The notes: generated by a model from the letters alone, not told the origin. Shown: positions 25,362 to 34,948, numbered from the stretch's first letter. The stretch is 64,000 nt of DNA from Flavobacterium sp. (GCA_020403245.1 JADBYA010000030.1:1-64000); one strand, 5' to 3'. Made by a program: numbers and translations.

Positions 25362-25369
25362 TAAATTTG
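25362..25369 (+). promoter_or_regulatory. -7 promoter box for the OmpA lipoprotein gene
   Basis: TAAATTTG matches TAnnTTTG and lies 24 nt before the ATG. No clear -33 element. Confidence 0.6.
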
Positions 25370-25393
25370 TTGAAATTTTAATCATTCTACCTT

Positions 25394-26230
25394 ATGAAAA
25401 AAGTAATTGTTACCCTTTCGTTTGTTCTTTTAACATTAACTTCGTGTGTTTCGAAGAAGCAGTTTGCCGCATTAGAAGCAAAAAACAAAGAATGTCAAGA
25501 TTTGTTAAATTCTGCTACTGTAAAACTGAATGTATGCCTTTCTGAAAAAGATGCCCTTGCTAAGCAAGCTGAATATTTGAAGCAAAACAATTCAGAATTA
25601 ATAAACAGTTCAAAAGAGATGACTGTTTTGTCCACAAAAGGTGCTCAAAATATTGAAAAAGCATTGGAAACCATCAAAGAAAAAGATTTAAAAATTTCTA
25701 GAATGCAAGATGCTTTGACTAAAAAAGATAGCGTTACTTTAGCTTTAGTTACAAGTTTGAAAAGCTCTGTTGGAATTTCTGATCCAGATATTGAAGTTAA
25801 CGTAGAAAAAGGAGTAGTTTTTATTTCTATAGCTGATAAATTATTATTCAAAAGCGGTAGTTATACTGTGAGCGATAGAGCCAAAGAAATTTTAGGTAAA
25901 GTGGCCAAAGTTGTTAATGACAAACCTACATTTGAATGTATGGTGGAAGGTCACACCGACAATGTTCCTTACACTGGAACAGGCGTATTGCTTGACAACT
26001 GGGATTTGAGTGTAAAACGTTCCACCGCTATCATTAGAGTATTGACAAAAGAATTGGGTGTTAACCCGGCACAATTGATTGCTGCAGGACGAGGTGAATT
26101 CATTCCGTTGGTTGAAAATAATTCAGTCGATAACAGAGCTATCAATAGAAGAACAAGAATTGTTGTACTTCCTAAAATTGATGAGTTCTATGAAATGATA
26201 GAAAAAGAAATGAAAAATCCAAAACAATAG
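25394..26230 (+). CDS. OmpA-family peptidoglycan-binding lipoprotein
   Basis: A 278-residue protein with a lipoprotein signal (LTLTSC, Cys at residue 18). A helical, probably coiled-coil region (about 25-115) is followed by an OmpA C-terminal domain: LLFKSGSYTVSDRAKEIL, CMVEGHTDNVPY, LSVKRSTAIIRVL and AAGRGEF, NRRTRIVVLP. It should tether the outer membrane to peptidoglycan. The gene has its own promoter box upstream and a strong GNRA-loop terminator downstream, so it is likely monocistronic. Confidence 0.93.
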   Translation: MKKVIVTLSFVLLTLTSCVSKKQFAALEAKNKECQDLLNSATVKLNVCLSEKDALAKQAEYLKQNNSELINSSKEMTVLSTKGAQNIEKALETIKEKDLKISRMQDALTKKDSVTLALVTSLKSSVGISDPDIEVNVEKGVVFISIADKLLFKSGSYTVSDRAKEILGKVAKVVNDKPTFECMVEGHTDNVPYTGTGVLLDNWDLSVKRSTAIIRVLTKELGVNPAQLIAAGRGEFIPLVENNSVDNRAINRRTRIVVLPKIDEFYEMIEKEMKNPKQ

Positions 26231-26271
26231 TTTTTATAAAGAGAATAGAATATTGAGCATAGAAAATAGAC

Positions 26272-26303
26272 AAAAACGTCTCGAGAAATCGGGACGTTTT
26301 TTT
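26272..26303. terminator. Bidirectional terminator with GAAA tetraloop
   Basis: An 8-bp stem CGTCTCGA / TCGGGACG (one G-T wobble) with a GAAA loop, extended by A-T pairs and flanked by A- and T-runs. It serves the ompA gene on the + strand and the convergent CarboxypepD_reg gene on the - strand, whose stop codon overlaps it. Confidence 0.88.
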
Positions 26304-27309
26304 ACATACCATAATTTAATGGCAACAAATCACCTACAGATTTAGTTGAAATAGCTCCAGAAAAAGTAACATCTCTTAAACTAATATTATTTCCAAACTG
26401 ATCAATATAGATGGTTTCAGTGGCAAACAAGACTTGAGATTTTTCACCATCATATAACAAACCAAATGATGCAATATAATTGGAGTTTAATTTTTGATTT
26501 TTTACATCAACCTTGTATTTATCATTTTCAAAAGCGAGGGTAAAATGATCTGCTGGATTAGTAAGAAATCCTTTTGCAAAAAGTTGAAATTCATTTTTTC
26601 CCCAAACTCCATTAATTAAATTTCTAAAAAAATGGACAATAGAACCTTTATATGCTTTTTCCCTATTTTTCCCTATTTTCGAATTATTTTTTGTTTCTTC
26701 AAATTGGGAAAAACCAGCATAATAGCTTTGTGAGATTGCATGAGAATTTATACTTAATCGTGAAAATTTTGTTTCAAAATCAACCAATTCATAGGTAATC
26801 TTGTAACCCAATGATGGATTTAAAATTATTAGTGGCTTCTGGGAATAGGCCGTTAAAGTAAATGTTTCTTCATCATAATCGAATGCAATATCTGATTCGT
26901 TTTGAATAATAGCTTTCATTCCAAAAGTTGTTATTCCCAGAAACCGCTCTTTAAAAATCTTCATTTTTTCCTTTCTCGAAAATCGATCTTTTCTAATAAC
27001 AACTTCTTTAAGCTTGTTTTCTGCTACTTCCATTACAATCTCCATGGGTTGGTCTGAAGAATAATCTTGAATATATAGTGTCTGATAACCAATGTAACTT
27101 ATGACAAGAGGTCTACTTAATTTGCTATTATATTCTAAAATAAATTCTCCATTATCATTGGTAAGGGTTGCTAATGTAGTTCCATCAAAATAAACTGACG
27201 CACTTGGCAAGGGTTGGTTTGAAGTATCAACAACTCTACCTTTCAAATATTGCGAGAAAGAAAGGTTACATAGCAAACCAAAAAATAGAAGTGAGAAGAA
27301 TTCTTTCAT
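26302..27309 (-). CDS. CarboxypepD_reg-like domain secreted protein
   Basis: A 335-residue protein with a signal peptide (FFSLLFFGLLCNLSFSQ). An Ig-like carboxypeptidase-regulatory domain follows: LKGRVVDTSNQPLPSASVYF, TLTNDNGEFILEY and LVISYIGYQTLYI (about residues 20-95). The rest is beta-rich with no named family. In Bacteroidetes such proteins are envelope-associated, often as plug-like or surface-anchoring modules, but this one has no TonB barrel. It begins three bases after the sua5 gene ends, so both are in one operon. Confidence 0.82.
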   Translation of the reverse strand: MKEFFSLLFFGLLCNLSFSQYLKGRVVDTSNQPLPSASVYFDGTTLATLTNDNGEFILEYNSKLSRPLVISYIGYQTLYIQDYSSDQPMEIVMEVAENKLKEVVIRKDRFSRKEKMKIFKERFLGITTFGMKAIIQNESDIAFDYDEETFTLTAYSQKPLIILNPSLGYKITYELVDFETKFSRLSINSHAISQSYYAGFSQFEETKNNSKIGKNREKAYKGSIVHFFRNLINGVWGKNEFQLFAKGFLTNPADHFTLAFENDKYKVDVKNQKLNSNYIASFGLLYDGEKSQVLFATETIYIDQFGNNISLRDVTFSGAISTKSVGDLLPLNYGM

Positions 27310-27312
27310 AAC

Positions 27313-27933
27313 TCAAAATATATCTATATTTCCTTTTCCTTCTCTAACAACTATTGGTTCATAACCCGATAAGTCTATGATGGTTGAAGCCACATTATCG
27401 CCATAACCACCATCGATAACTAAATCTACTTTGTTTTGCCATTTCTCAAAGATTAATTCTGGATCGGTAGAATATTCTAAAACGGCGTCTTCATCGTGAA
27501 TGGAAGTGGAAACAATTGGGTTGCCCAGCATTCTTACGATTTCCAGTGCAATATTATTGTCGGGTATACGAATACCGACGGTTTTTTTTTTTCTAAACTC
27601 TTTGGGCAAATCGTTATTGCCTGGCAAAATAAAAGTATACGGTCCAGGCAAAGCTCGTTTTAATATCTTGAAAGTGGCAGTGTCAATTTGTTTTACATAA
27701 TCGGATAAATTGCTTAAATCATGACAAACAAAAGAAAAATTGGCTTTTTCTAACTTAATGCCTTTTAGTTTGGCAATGCGTTCTAAAGCTTTGGAATTGG
27801 TAATATCACAACCCAAACCATAAACAGTATCAGTTGGATAAATCACCAAACCACCATTTTTTAATACCTCAACTACCTTTTTTATGGAAGCTTCGCTGGG
27901 TTTGTCTTCGTATATTTTGATGAATTCGGCCAT
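27313..27933 (-). CDS. L-threonylcarbamoyladenylate synthase (Sua5/YrdC family)
   Basis: A 206-residue YrdC-fold enzyme. GGLVIYPTDTVYGLGCDITN binds threonine/ATP and LPGPYTFILPG and RIPDNNIALEIVRMLGNPIVSTS are the following signature blocks. It makes threonylcarbamoyl-AMP from threonine, bicarbonate and ATP for the t6A37 modification of ANN-decoding tRNAs. It has the short form, without the long C-terminal Sua5 domain. It lies downstream of uvrD across a large hairpin repeat and directly before a CarboxypepD_reg gene. Confidence 0.92.
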   Translation of the reverse strand: MAEFIKIYEDKPSEASIKKVVEVLKNGGLVIYPTDTVYGLGCDITNSKALERIAKLKGIKLEKANFSFVCHDLSNLSDYVKQIDTATFKILKRALPGPYTFILPGNNDLPKEFRKKKTVGIRIPDNNIALEIVRMLGNPIVSTSIHDEDAVLEYSTDPELIFEKWQNKVDLVIDGGYGDNVASTIIDLSGYEPIVVREGKGNIDIF

Positions 27934-27961
27934 TTATTAGTTTAAAAGTTTAAAATTGTTT

Positions 27962-28021
27962 AATAGTTTAAAGTTGTTTTGTTAAACGGTTTTAAACCAT
28001 TTTAAACAACATTAAACTATT
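27962..28021. repeat. Large GTTTAAA-type hairpin between uvrD and sua5
   Basis: Arms at 27962-27979 and 28004-28021 match at 17 of 18 positions as an inverted repeat, with an inner AAACGGTTTTAAACC element. Related GTTTAA/TTAAAC words occur before the glycosyltransferase (24260-24310) and the gap at 16670-16700. It may be a processing site or a dispersed repeat rather than a terminator, as it has no clean T-run. Confidence 0.65.
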
Positions 28022-28024
28022 TTA

Positions 28025-30349
28025 TTATCCAATCACATCCAACTTGGCAAATCGAAGTAACAACTTCTTAATTCCGCCTACTTCAAATTTGATTTCGGCT
28101 TTTTTATCAGCGCCAACTCCTTCAAGGTTAATAATTTCACCTTTGCCAAAGCGCTCGTGCATTACGACATTTCCAATGGTTAGTTTACTATCAAACAAAT
28201 TAGTATTGCTCGGTGCATTGCCAACAGGTTTTAATTTACGAATATTTGCTGAAGGAATGGGTTCATTATCATTTCTTTTGGGTGGTGTTCCGCCAACTGG
28301 TTTCGCTAATCTTAGCTTGGATTTATCTACGTCGCCAAAAATATCCAAATCCATGCTTGGTTTATAACGATATCCTGTATCCATCGGATTGATATATTCC
28401 AAATACTCGTCTTTGATTTCTTCAATAAATCGCGAAGGTTCGGCATCGGTGAGTTTTCCCCAACGGTAACGCGATTGTGCATAGGTTAAATACGCTTGAT
28501 GTTCGGCACGCGTCAATGCCACATAAAACAAACGGCGCTCTTCTTCGAGTTCACTTCGGGTATTCAAACTCATCGCACTCGGAAATAAATCTTCTTCCAT
28601 TCCGACCACGAACACATAAGGAAATTCTAATCCTTTAGCCAAATGAATAGTCATTAGTGCAACTCTATCATCATCGCCAGTGTCTTTGTCTAAATCGGTT
28701 GCCAAAGCCACATCTTCCAGAAATTCAGACAAGGCACCACGAGCACCATCAATTTCTCGTTGTCCCTCGATGAAATCTTTAATACCGCCCATCAAGGTTT
28801 CTATATTCTCAATACGAGCAATACCTTCGGGCGTTGCGTCTTTTTTGAGTTCTTGTACTAATCCTGTTTTTTTTGCCACATGTTCGGTTAACACAAAAGC
28901 ATCTTGCTGTTCGTTGATAACCTGAAAACTCTTAATCATAGTGACAAAATCTTCCAACTTTTGTTTGGTTCCCGAATTGAGTTTCAAGTCAATCTTATCA
29001 ATATTTTCCATGACCTCAAATAGGGAACGTTTGTAATGATTGGCAGCCACAGTTAGTTTTTCGACTGTCGTATCGCCTATTCCACGTGCCGGATAATTGA
29101 TAACCCGAACCAAAGCTTCTTCATCTTTTGGATTGATAACCAACCGCAAATAACACAACACATCTTTGATTTCCTTTCGTTGATAGAATGATAATCCACC
29201 ATAAATTCGATACGGAATATCGCGTTTGCGCAAGGCATCTTCCATAGCACGCGATTGCGCATTGGTGCGGTATAGAATAGCAAATTGTCCGTTACGCATT
29301 TGGTTGCGCATCTTTTGTTCAAAGATTTCACTGGCTACAAATCGGCCTTCTTCACCATCAGTAATACTGCGTTGTACTTTTATTTTGGGTCCGAAATCGT
29401 TAGCGGTCCAAACCACTTTTTCGAGTTTGGTTTTGTTTTTATCGATAATCGAATTGGCAGCTTCTACTATGTTTTTGGTAGAACGATAATTCTGTTCCAA
29501 ACGATAGGTTTTCACATTGTCATAATCCTTTTGAAAATTGAGAATGTTATTGATATTCGCACCACGAAACGCATAGATACTTTGAGCATCATCGCCAACG
29601 ACACAAATATTTTGAAATCTATCGGATAAGGCACGTACAATCAAATACTGCGAGTGGTTGGTATCTTGGTACTCATCTACCAAAATATATCGAAAACGGT
29701 CTTGGTACTTGGCCAACACATCGGGAAAACGGTTGAGTAATTCATTGGTTTTTAGCAATAAATCATCAAAATCCATCGCACCACTTTTGAAACATCGCTC
29801 TACATAATTTTGATAAATTTCACCCAAGCGTGGCTTTTTGCTCATGGCATCTGCTTCTTGCAATTCGGGATTATTGAAGTATGCTTTTACGGTAATTAAA
29901 GAGTTTTTATACGATGATATTCTGCCCAATATTTGTTTGGGTTTATAAACATCTTTATCCAATTGCATTTCTTTGATGATGGCCGAAATCAATCGAACGC
30001 TGTCTTGGGTATCATAAATCGTAAAGTTGGAAGGAAAGCCCAACTTATCGGCTTCGCTTCTCAGAATTCGTGCAAAAACGGAGTGAAACGTTCCCATCCA
30101 AAGATTTTTGGCTTCGGCTGCACCCACAATATCGCCGATACGCTTTTTCATTTCGCGTGCTGCTTTGTTGGTAAAGGTGAGTGCCAAAATAGAAAACGCA
30201 TCCACACCCAAACTCATCAAATAGGCAATACGCACCGTCAGCACACGTGTTTTTCCAGAACCAGCACCTGCAATGATAATCATTGGGCCGTCTTTCTGAA
30301 AAACAGGTTGTTGTTGGGCTTCATTAAGTTGGGAAATGTAGTGTTGCAT
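28025..30349 (-). CDS. UvrD/PcrA-type superfamily 1 DNA helicase
   Basis: A 774-residue SF1A helicase. The Q-motif region LNEAQQQPVF is followed by Walker A IIAGAGSGKTRVL (about residues 25-37), motif Ia LALTFTNKAAREMKKRI, Walker B ILVDEYQDTNHSQY, motif III VVGDDAQSIYAFRGA and motif IV-VI blocks ending in FYVALTRAEHQAYLTYA. A C-terminal tail (about 640-774) ends in a Tudor-like ERFGKGEIINLEGVG segment. It unwinds DNA in nucleotide excision and mismatch repair and clears recombinase. It has its own promoter and is divergent from a conserved small membrane protein gene. Confidence 0.94.
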   Translation of the reverse strand: MQHYISQLNEAQQQPVFQKDGPMIIIAGAGSGKTRVLTVRIAYLMSLGVDAFSILALTFTNKAAREMKKRIGDIVGAAEAKNLWMGTFHSVFARILRSEADKLGFPSNFTIYDTQDSVRLISAIIKEMQLDKDVYKPKQILGRISSYKNSLITVKAYFNNPELQEADAMSKKPRLGEIYQNYVERCFKSGAMDFDDLLLKTNELLNRFPDVLAKYQDRFRYILVDEYQDTNHSQYLIVRALSDRFQNICVVGDDAQSIYAFRGANINNILNFQKDYDNVKTYRLEQNYRSTKNIVEAANSIIDKNKTKLEKVVWTANDFGPKIKVQRSITDGEEGRFVASEIFEQKMRNQMRNGQFAILYRTNAQSRAMEDALRKRDIPYRIYGGLSFYQRKEIKDVLCYLRLVINPKDEEALVRVINYPARGIGDTTVEKLTVAANHYKRSLFEVMENIDKIDLKLNSGTKQKLEDFVTMIKSFQVINEQQDAFVLTEHVAKKTGLVQELKKDATPEGIARIENIETLMGGIKDFIEGQREIDGARGALSEFLEDVALATDLDKDTGDDDRVALMTIHLAKGLEFPYVFVVGMEEDLFPSAMSLNTRSELEEERRLFYVALTRAEHQAYLTYAQSRYRWGKLTDAEPSRFIEEIKDEYLEYINPMDTGYRYKPSMDLDIFGDVDKSKLRLAKPVGGTPPKRNDNEPIPSANIRKLKPVGNAPSNTNLFDSKLTIGNVVMHERFGKGEIINLEGVGADKKAEIKFEVGGIKKLLLRFAKLDVIG

Positions 30350-30408
30350 TAAAAAAGTACCTAAGTTTTTGAGTCGCTGAGTTGCTGAGTTTAAAAATCG
30401 TTTCGGAC

Positions 30409-30438
30409 AAATTTAATGTTAGTTGACTTATATTGCAA
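30409..30438 (-). promoter_or_regulatory. Full -33/-7 promoter for uvrD
   Basis: On the minus strand a TTG (complement of 30436-30438) is followed, after 20 nt, by TAAATTTG (complement of 30409-30416), about 60 nt before the ATG. The leader contains an ACTCAGC-type tandem repeat (complement of about 30371-30391). Confidence 0.65.
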
Positions 30439-30469
30439 TATAGATTTACTATTTATTCTATTATATTTG
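30430..30469 (+). promoter_or_regulatory. ATATTGCAATAT palindrome and -7 box for the 174-aa membrane protein gene
   Basis: TATATTTG (30462-30469) is the -7 box for the + strand gene starting at 30496. The perfect 12-bp palindrome ATATTGCAATAT (30430-30441) overlaps the -33 of the divergent uvrD promoter and could be a regulator site. Confidence 0.5.
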
Positions 30470-30495
30470 TGAACAATTTTAGACACTAATTAACC

Positions 30496-31020
30496 ATGAA
30501 CTCAGATAAAATTTTAGAATTACTAATGTATGCTGTTCCTTCACTGATAACTGGTGGTGTAGCGTATTATTTGTTTGATAATTACTTCAAAGACCAGCAA
30601 AATACAAGACGTTGGTTGTTGCATAAAGAAAATCAAAAACATTCCTTGCCATTACGTTTGCAGGCGTATGAACGATTGGCTTTGTTTTTAGAGCGAATAA
30701 ATCCGGCGAAGTTGCTGATTAGAGTAGCGCCTTTGAGTGACAACAAAGTAGATTATCAAAACCTTTTGATTCATCATATTGAACAGGAATACGAGCATAA
30801 CATCACGCAACAAGTATATATTACAAGTGAACTATGGACGATGCTTTTGACTGCCAAAAACACCATCATTCAAAATATCAGAAAAACCGCTTTGGATGAA
30901 AATGTAACTACTGCTGACCAACTAAGGGAAAAAATACTAAGCAGTATGCTCGACGGACAATCGGCGAGTACTTTAGCTTTGGGTTATTTAAAAAATGAAG
31001 TTACTGAAGTTTTAGGATAA
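30496..31020 (+). CDS. Conserved flavobacterial protein with N-terminal membrane anchor
   Basis: A 174-residue protein. Residues 8-28 (LLMYAVPSLITGGVAYYLFDN) form one membrane segment, and a charged helical cytoplasmic part follows, with KENQKHSLPLRLQAYERLALFLERINPAKLLIR as its best-conserved-looking stretch (shown here in parts: KENQKHSLPLRLQAYERL, ALFLERINPAKLLIR). I recognise it as a type of protein common in Flavobacteriia without known function. It is divergent from uvrD, has its own -7 box, and ends at a strong terminator. Nothing indicates an enzymatic role. Confidence 0.75.
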   Translation: MNSDKILELLMYAVPSLITGGVAYYLFDNYFKDQQNTRRWLLHKENQKHSLPLRLQAYERLALFLERINPAKLLIRVAPLSDNKVDYQNLLIHHIEQEYEHNITQQVYITSELWTMLLTAKNTIIQNIRKTALDENVTTADQLREKILSSMLDGQSASTLALGYLKNEVTEVLG

Positions 31021-31021
31021 C

Positions 31022-31050
31022 AAAAAGCCCCGATTGATTTGGGGCTTTTT
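31022..31050. terminator. Bidirectional intrinsic terminator
   Basis: AAAAAGCCCC and GGGGCTTTTT form a perfect 10-bp stem with a 9-nt loop between convergent genes. Confidence 0.93.
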
Positions 31051-31068
31051 ATTGATTTCTATTTGGAA

Positions 31069-32847
31069 TTAATTATCTCTAATAACATGAGCTACACCTG
31101 TTAAAGTATGATTACCTCCATTTGGATCTTGATATGTTCCACTAAAAGTCATATCCATAAACTCTCCAATAACTCCTATTTGACTTACATTAAATTGCAT
31201 AGTATTAGTTGTACCAGAACCAATATAAATTCCACTACCTTCAATAATAAATTGAGGTGTTGTATAAACACCTGGAGTTAGTACGTTACTACTACCAATA
31301 TAAAATTCAGTATTAATCGAGCTACCATAGACATAAAAAGAGGGATTTCCACCAAAAGAATTACCACCTGTCAATCCTCCACTAACATTTTGAGTAAAAA
31401 AAACAGTTGGATTATTATCAATTTGATAGGATATAAATTCATCAACTGCAGTACACGCTTGAAGATTACCTATAGTTGTTATAGGAGCTGTAAAATTGTA
31501 ATTAATTGAATCGGTTTGTTGTAAGTTTTCTATATCAAATCCTTTCAAGGTAAATTGCGTATTACTCGGACAATAGATTTCATTAAAACTAAAACTACCA
31601 TTAGTTACAGGAGAAACAGAGTAACTTCCGGCTCTATTTAGAATTACATAACCGTTAGTTACATTGGTATTATTACATTTCACTAAATTCCCAACTACGG
31701 TTGAACTTATAATCGTTTGCGAATTATTGATGACAATATTAGACAATGTAGTATTGGCGGAAAGTGGTCCGATGGAAGTAGTGTAAATAATATTACTCGA
31801 ATTACAACTGTAAAAATCAGGATAAACATTTAGTACTAAAGTTTGATTTGAAGGAACCAAACCTGAAATCTGACCATTAGTATTGGTATAGCCAATTACC
31901 GGCCATGAATTTCCGTTGGCTATTAACCCTACTCCAACATTAGAAATTCCGTTACCATTAGCATCAACTATGGTAACTGTAAGGGTAACTAACGGAAAAG
32001 GCGCATCACAATTCCACCATGAAAAATGACTTACTTCACCCACATATTTGTTCCCCACTTTAGTCGCCACACCATCTTCTTTCCAATAGCCTTTTGCTTC
32101 ATCAAAATGCCATAATGGAATGGAGCTTGGTGCGGTTGCTATTTGGCTATCGTCAATACGAATCGTAATTTCGGCAGTTTGTCCTTCTTTTATATTTAAT
32201 TTTTGTCCGGCACTTCCGCGAAGCTCTACGTTTAACATTCCGAAGGTTTCTAAAATAGCTTCTTGATTGGTAGCAGTTTGTGCATATAACATCCCAGGCA
32301 TCAGCTTATCAATATTTTCATCAGATGGTGTTAAATGAAACATGGAAACTTGAACTGGTCCAGAATAATCAGTACCATTCTCATCTTGAAACCCACCTTG
32401 GAATTTAACTTTGGTTCCCGAATAAATAGATACTTCGCTTACTACTCCAGATTGAATAGTTTCTAATGGCGCATTCGGCAGCAACATTATTTTGACATTA
32501 TTTTTACCAGAAGTTGGAACCATAGCACGAGAACCGTCTATAAATCCAGTTTTCTTGGCAGTGATATATGCAAACTTTTGATAGACGTTGGCATTATTAA
32601 TTATGAAAACACCGTTAACATCGGTCTGAGTAGTTGAAGTTCCGATTTTGATTTCAACATTTTGAATAGGATTATTGTCCATATCGACAATTTGACCTAT
32701 AAAATCTCTTGCAACGGCACTTCCGAAGTTTTGTGCAAAGGCATCATCGTTTGGACCCGCGTTATTATTGGAATCATCATTTGGATTACAACTTGAAAAA
32801 GAAACTGCTAAAAGCAATAAACAGAAAAAGGAATGGAGATTTTTCAT
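31069..32847 (-). CDS. Large CarboxypepD_reg-like lipoprotein
   Basis: A 592-residue lipoprotein (AVSFSC, Cys at about residue 20, then a polar Asp/Asn-rich linker). An Ig-like carboxypeptidase-regulatory module follows: IGQIVDMDNNPIQNVEIKIG, TQTDVNGVFIINN (about residues 50-110). A middle region (about 110-280) contains WHFDEAKGYWKEDGVA and VSHFSWWNCD, seen in bacteroidetal surface lipoproteins. More Ig-like modules follow (TVTIVDANGNGISNVGVGLI). It is probably surface or outer-membrane exposed, function unknown. It ends 19 bp from the shared terminator and has its own promoter box upstream. Confidence 0.82.
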   Translation of the reverse strand: MKNLHSFFCLLLLAVSFSSCNPNDDSNNNAGPNDDAFAQNFGSAVARDFIGQIVDMDNNPIQNVEIKIGTSTTQTDVNGVFIINNANVYQKFAYITAKKTGFIDGSRAMVPTSGKNNVKIMLLPNAPLETIQSGVVSEVSIYSGTKVKFQGGFQDENGTDYSGPVQVSMFHLTPSDENIDKLMPGMLYAQTATNQEAILETFGMLNVELRGSAGQKLNIKEGQTAEITIRIDDSQIATAPSSIPLWHFDEAKGYWKEDGVATKVGNKYVGEVSHFSWWNCDAPFPLVTLTVTIVDANGNGISNVGVGLIANGNSWPVIGYTNTNGQISGLVPSNQTLVLNVYPDFYSCNSSNIIYTTSIGPLSANTTLSNIVINNSQTIISSTVVGNLVKCNNTNVTNGYVILNRAGSYSVSPVTNGSFSFNEIYCPSNTQFTLKGFDIENLQQTDSINYNFTAPITTIGNLQACTAVDEFISYQIDNNPTVFFTQNVSGGLTGGNSFGGNPSFYVYGSSINTEFYIGSSNVLTPGVYTTPQFIIEGSGIYIGSGTTNTMQFNVSQIGVIGEFMDMTFSGTYQDPNGGNHTLTGVAHVIRDN

Positions 32848-32879
32848 AATCTTTAGGTTTTATGTATTACGAAGGTAGC

Positions 32880-32887
32880 CAAAAATA
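32880..32887 (-). promoter_or_regulatory. -7 promoter box for the 592-aa lipoprotein gene
   Basis: TATTTTTG on the minus strand matches TAnnTTTG, 32 nt before the ATG. No clear -33. Confidence 0.55.
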
Positions 32888-32959
32888 ATAAAGGTTGCGC
32901 TTATAAATACAAAAACAACCTTTTAAATGAGTAAACCGCCATTTTGAATTAGAATTCGT

Positions 32960-34948
32960 TTATTTAAATTTTGAAATTCCGTCTTTTAGCCATGTTAGAT
33001 ATTCCTTTATATCTGGTGTATAGCTAATCGGTTCGTTTAATTTTTGCTCATTCAAATCGGTTAAAACATAATACGGTTGCGTGTTGGTTTTGTAACGCGT
33101 AATGATAAAGTCAGTCCATTTATCGCCAATAGTCACTATTTCTGAACCAGTAGATTTAGAAATAAACTGTTCATTTTTTGGCAAATCGATATCTTCATCC
33201 ACATATAATGAAATTAGAACCACATCATTTTTAAGATGGTATAATACTTTTTTATCAGACCAGACATTGATTTCCATCTTACGACAATTAACGCAGGCAT
33301 GTCCAGTAAAGTCTAACATGATAGGTTTGTTAACCTTTTTTGCATAAGCAAAACCTTTTTCATAGTCAGTGAACGTGATAATTCCATGTTCGCCAATTTT
33401 TGCACCATCGGGCAAATCTTGCTTATTTTCGGACGTGTTTCCAAAAAATCCCATTGGGCTTTCGCTATAGGTTTGTGGCGGCGGAAACGCACTGATTAAT
33501 TTTAATGGTGCACCAAATAAACCCGGTATCATATAAACGGTAAAAGCTAAAACCAACAATCCGAGTGACAATCTTCCCACAGAAATATGGGTTAGTGGGC
33601 TATCATGTGGCGTTGTTATTTTGCCCAATAAATACAAAGCCCAAGTCCCAAAAATTGCTATCCAAATGGCTAGAAAGACTTCTCTTTCTAATAAGTGTAA
33701 TTGCAACACCAAATCGGCATTGGATAGAAATTTAAAGGCAAGTGCCAATTCTAAAAATCCAAGAGAAACTTTAACGGTGTTTAACCAACCACCCGATTTT
33801 GGTAAGGAATGCATCCAACTCGGAAACATGGCAAACAACATAAAGGGCAACGCTAATGCGGATGAAAAACCAAGCATTCCCACAATTGGCGCAATGCCAC
33901 CTTTGGAAGCTGATTCGACTAAAAGTGTTCCCACAATGGGTCCGGTGCACGAAAAGGACACAATGGCTAAAGCCAATGCCATGAAAAGAATGCCAACAAT
34001 TCCGCCTCTATCGGCTTGTTTATCAACCTTGTTTGCCCAAGAATTGGGTAACATGATTTCGAAAGCGCCAAGGAATGAAACTGCAAAAACAATTAACAGC
34101 AAGAAGAAAAACACATTAAACCATGGATTGGTAGACAAAGCATTCAGCGCATCGGCACCAAAAATGGCAGTTATCGCTAAACCCAAAACCACATAAATGG
34201 CAATGATAGAAATTCCATATACTATTGCATTGCGTTTTCCTTGTGCTGGATTTTTACTTTGTTTGGTAAAAAAGCTAACCGTCATGGGTATCATTGGGAA
34301 AACACAGGGTGTTAACAAAGCGGCAAAACCGCCTAAGAAAGCTAAAAAGAAAATAGTCCACAATCCTTTATCTTCTGCTTTTTTTGGTGCTGTAGTTTCG
34401 GTAACTGTTGCTGGTTTTACTGCTACAGGAGCTATTTGTGTAGTATCAACCTTAGCTGTATCAGTACTTGAAACAGGTTGAATAAAAGTTGATGCTTCAA
34501 CTTTTGGTAATTGAAAAGTAAAGGTATTATCGCCATTAATACAAACATCTTTACAGACTTGAAAATCAATTTTGGCTTTAATAGAAGTAAGTTTTGGATT
34601 CGTTATTTTAATTTTCTGAATAAAAGTAACCTTCTTTTCAAAATAATATTCGTCCACTTCAAAGACATCGTTGTATTGTTTTTTATAGTCACTTTCATTT
34701 GTCTTTCCTACCAATTCGTAGTTTCCTTTGGAATTTTCAAATTTAAATTCGGCTGGTAATGGTCCATTTTCAGGGGTAAATTGAGAGTACAAATGCCAAC
34801 CTTCATCAATCTTACCATTCATTACCAAATTGAATTCGGAATCGGATAGTTGCTCTACTTTAGAAGTCCATTTTACTGGTTTTACGATTTGAGCATTGGC
34901 ATTGGCTGTAGCCAAAAAAATCAAAAGAAAAAAAAGTACTTTCTTCAT
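32960..34948 (-). CDS. dsbD: Thiol:disulfide interchange protein DsbD-like
   Basis: A 662-residue protein in the DsbD order. A signal peptide (ending ATANANA) and a periplasmic N-terminal domain with Cys pair (FQVCKDVCINGD) come first. A CcdA-like membrane core of about eight segments carries the redox cysteines in LLTPCVFPMIP and SFSCTGPIVG. A C-terminal thioredoxin domain has GHACVNCRKME (CxxC, about residue 555). It moves electrons from cytoplasmic thioredoxin to periplasmic thiol proteins. Its ATG overlaps the tilS stop by one base (TAATG), so the two are translationally coupled in an operon with pabB. Confidence 0.93.
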   Translation of the reverse strand: MKKVLFFLLIFLATANANAQIVKPVKWTSKVEQLSDSEFNLVMNGKIDEGWHLYSQFTPENGPLPAEFKFENSKGNYELVGKTNESDYKKQYNDVFEVDEYYFEKKVTFIQKIKITNPKLTSIKAKIDFQVCKDVCINGDNTFTFQLPKVEASTFIQPVSSTDTAKVDTTQIAPVAVKPATVTETTAPKKAEDKGLWTIFFLAFLGGFAALLTPCVFPMIPMTVSFFTKQSKNPAQGKRNAIVYGISIIAIYVVLGLAITAIFGADALNALSTNPWFNVFFFLLLIVFAVSFLGAFEIMLPNSWANKVDKQADRGGIVGILFMALALAIVSFSCTGPIVGTLLVESASKGGIAPIVGMLGFSSALALPFMLFAMFPSWMHSLPKSGGWLNTVKVSLGFLELALAFKFLSNADLVLQLHLLEREVFLAIWIAIFGTWALYLLGKITTPHDSPLTHISVGRLSLGLLVLAFTVYMIPGLFGAPLKLISAFPPPQTYSESPMGFFGNTSENKQDLPDGAKIGEHGIITFTDYEKGFAYAKKVNKPIMLDFTGHACVNCRKMEINVWSDKKVLYHLKNDVVLISLYVDEDIDLPKNEQFISKSTGSEIVTIGDKWTDFIITRYKTNTQPYYVLTDLNEQKLNEPISYTPDIKEYLTWLKDGISKFK

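Noticed and set aside
33621..34196. Long forward open frame opposite dsbD
   Set aside because: It is a shadow of the strongly supported DsbD membrane region on the other strand, with no recognisable protein features.
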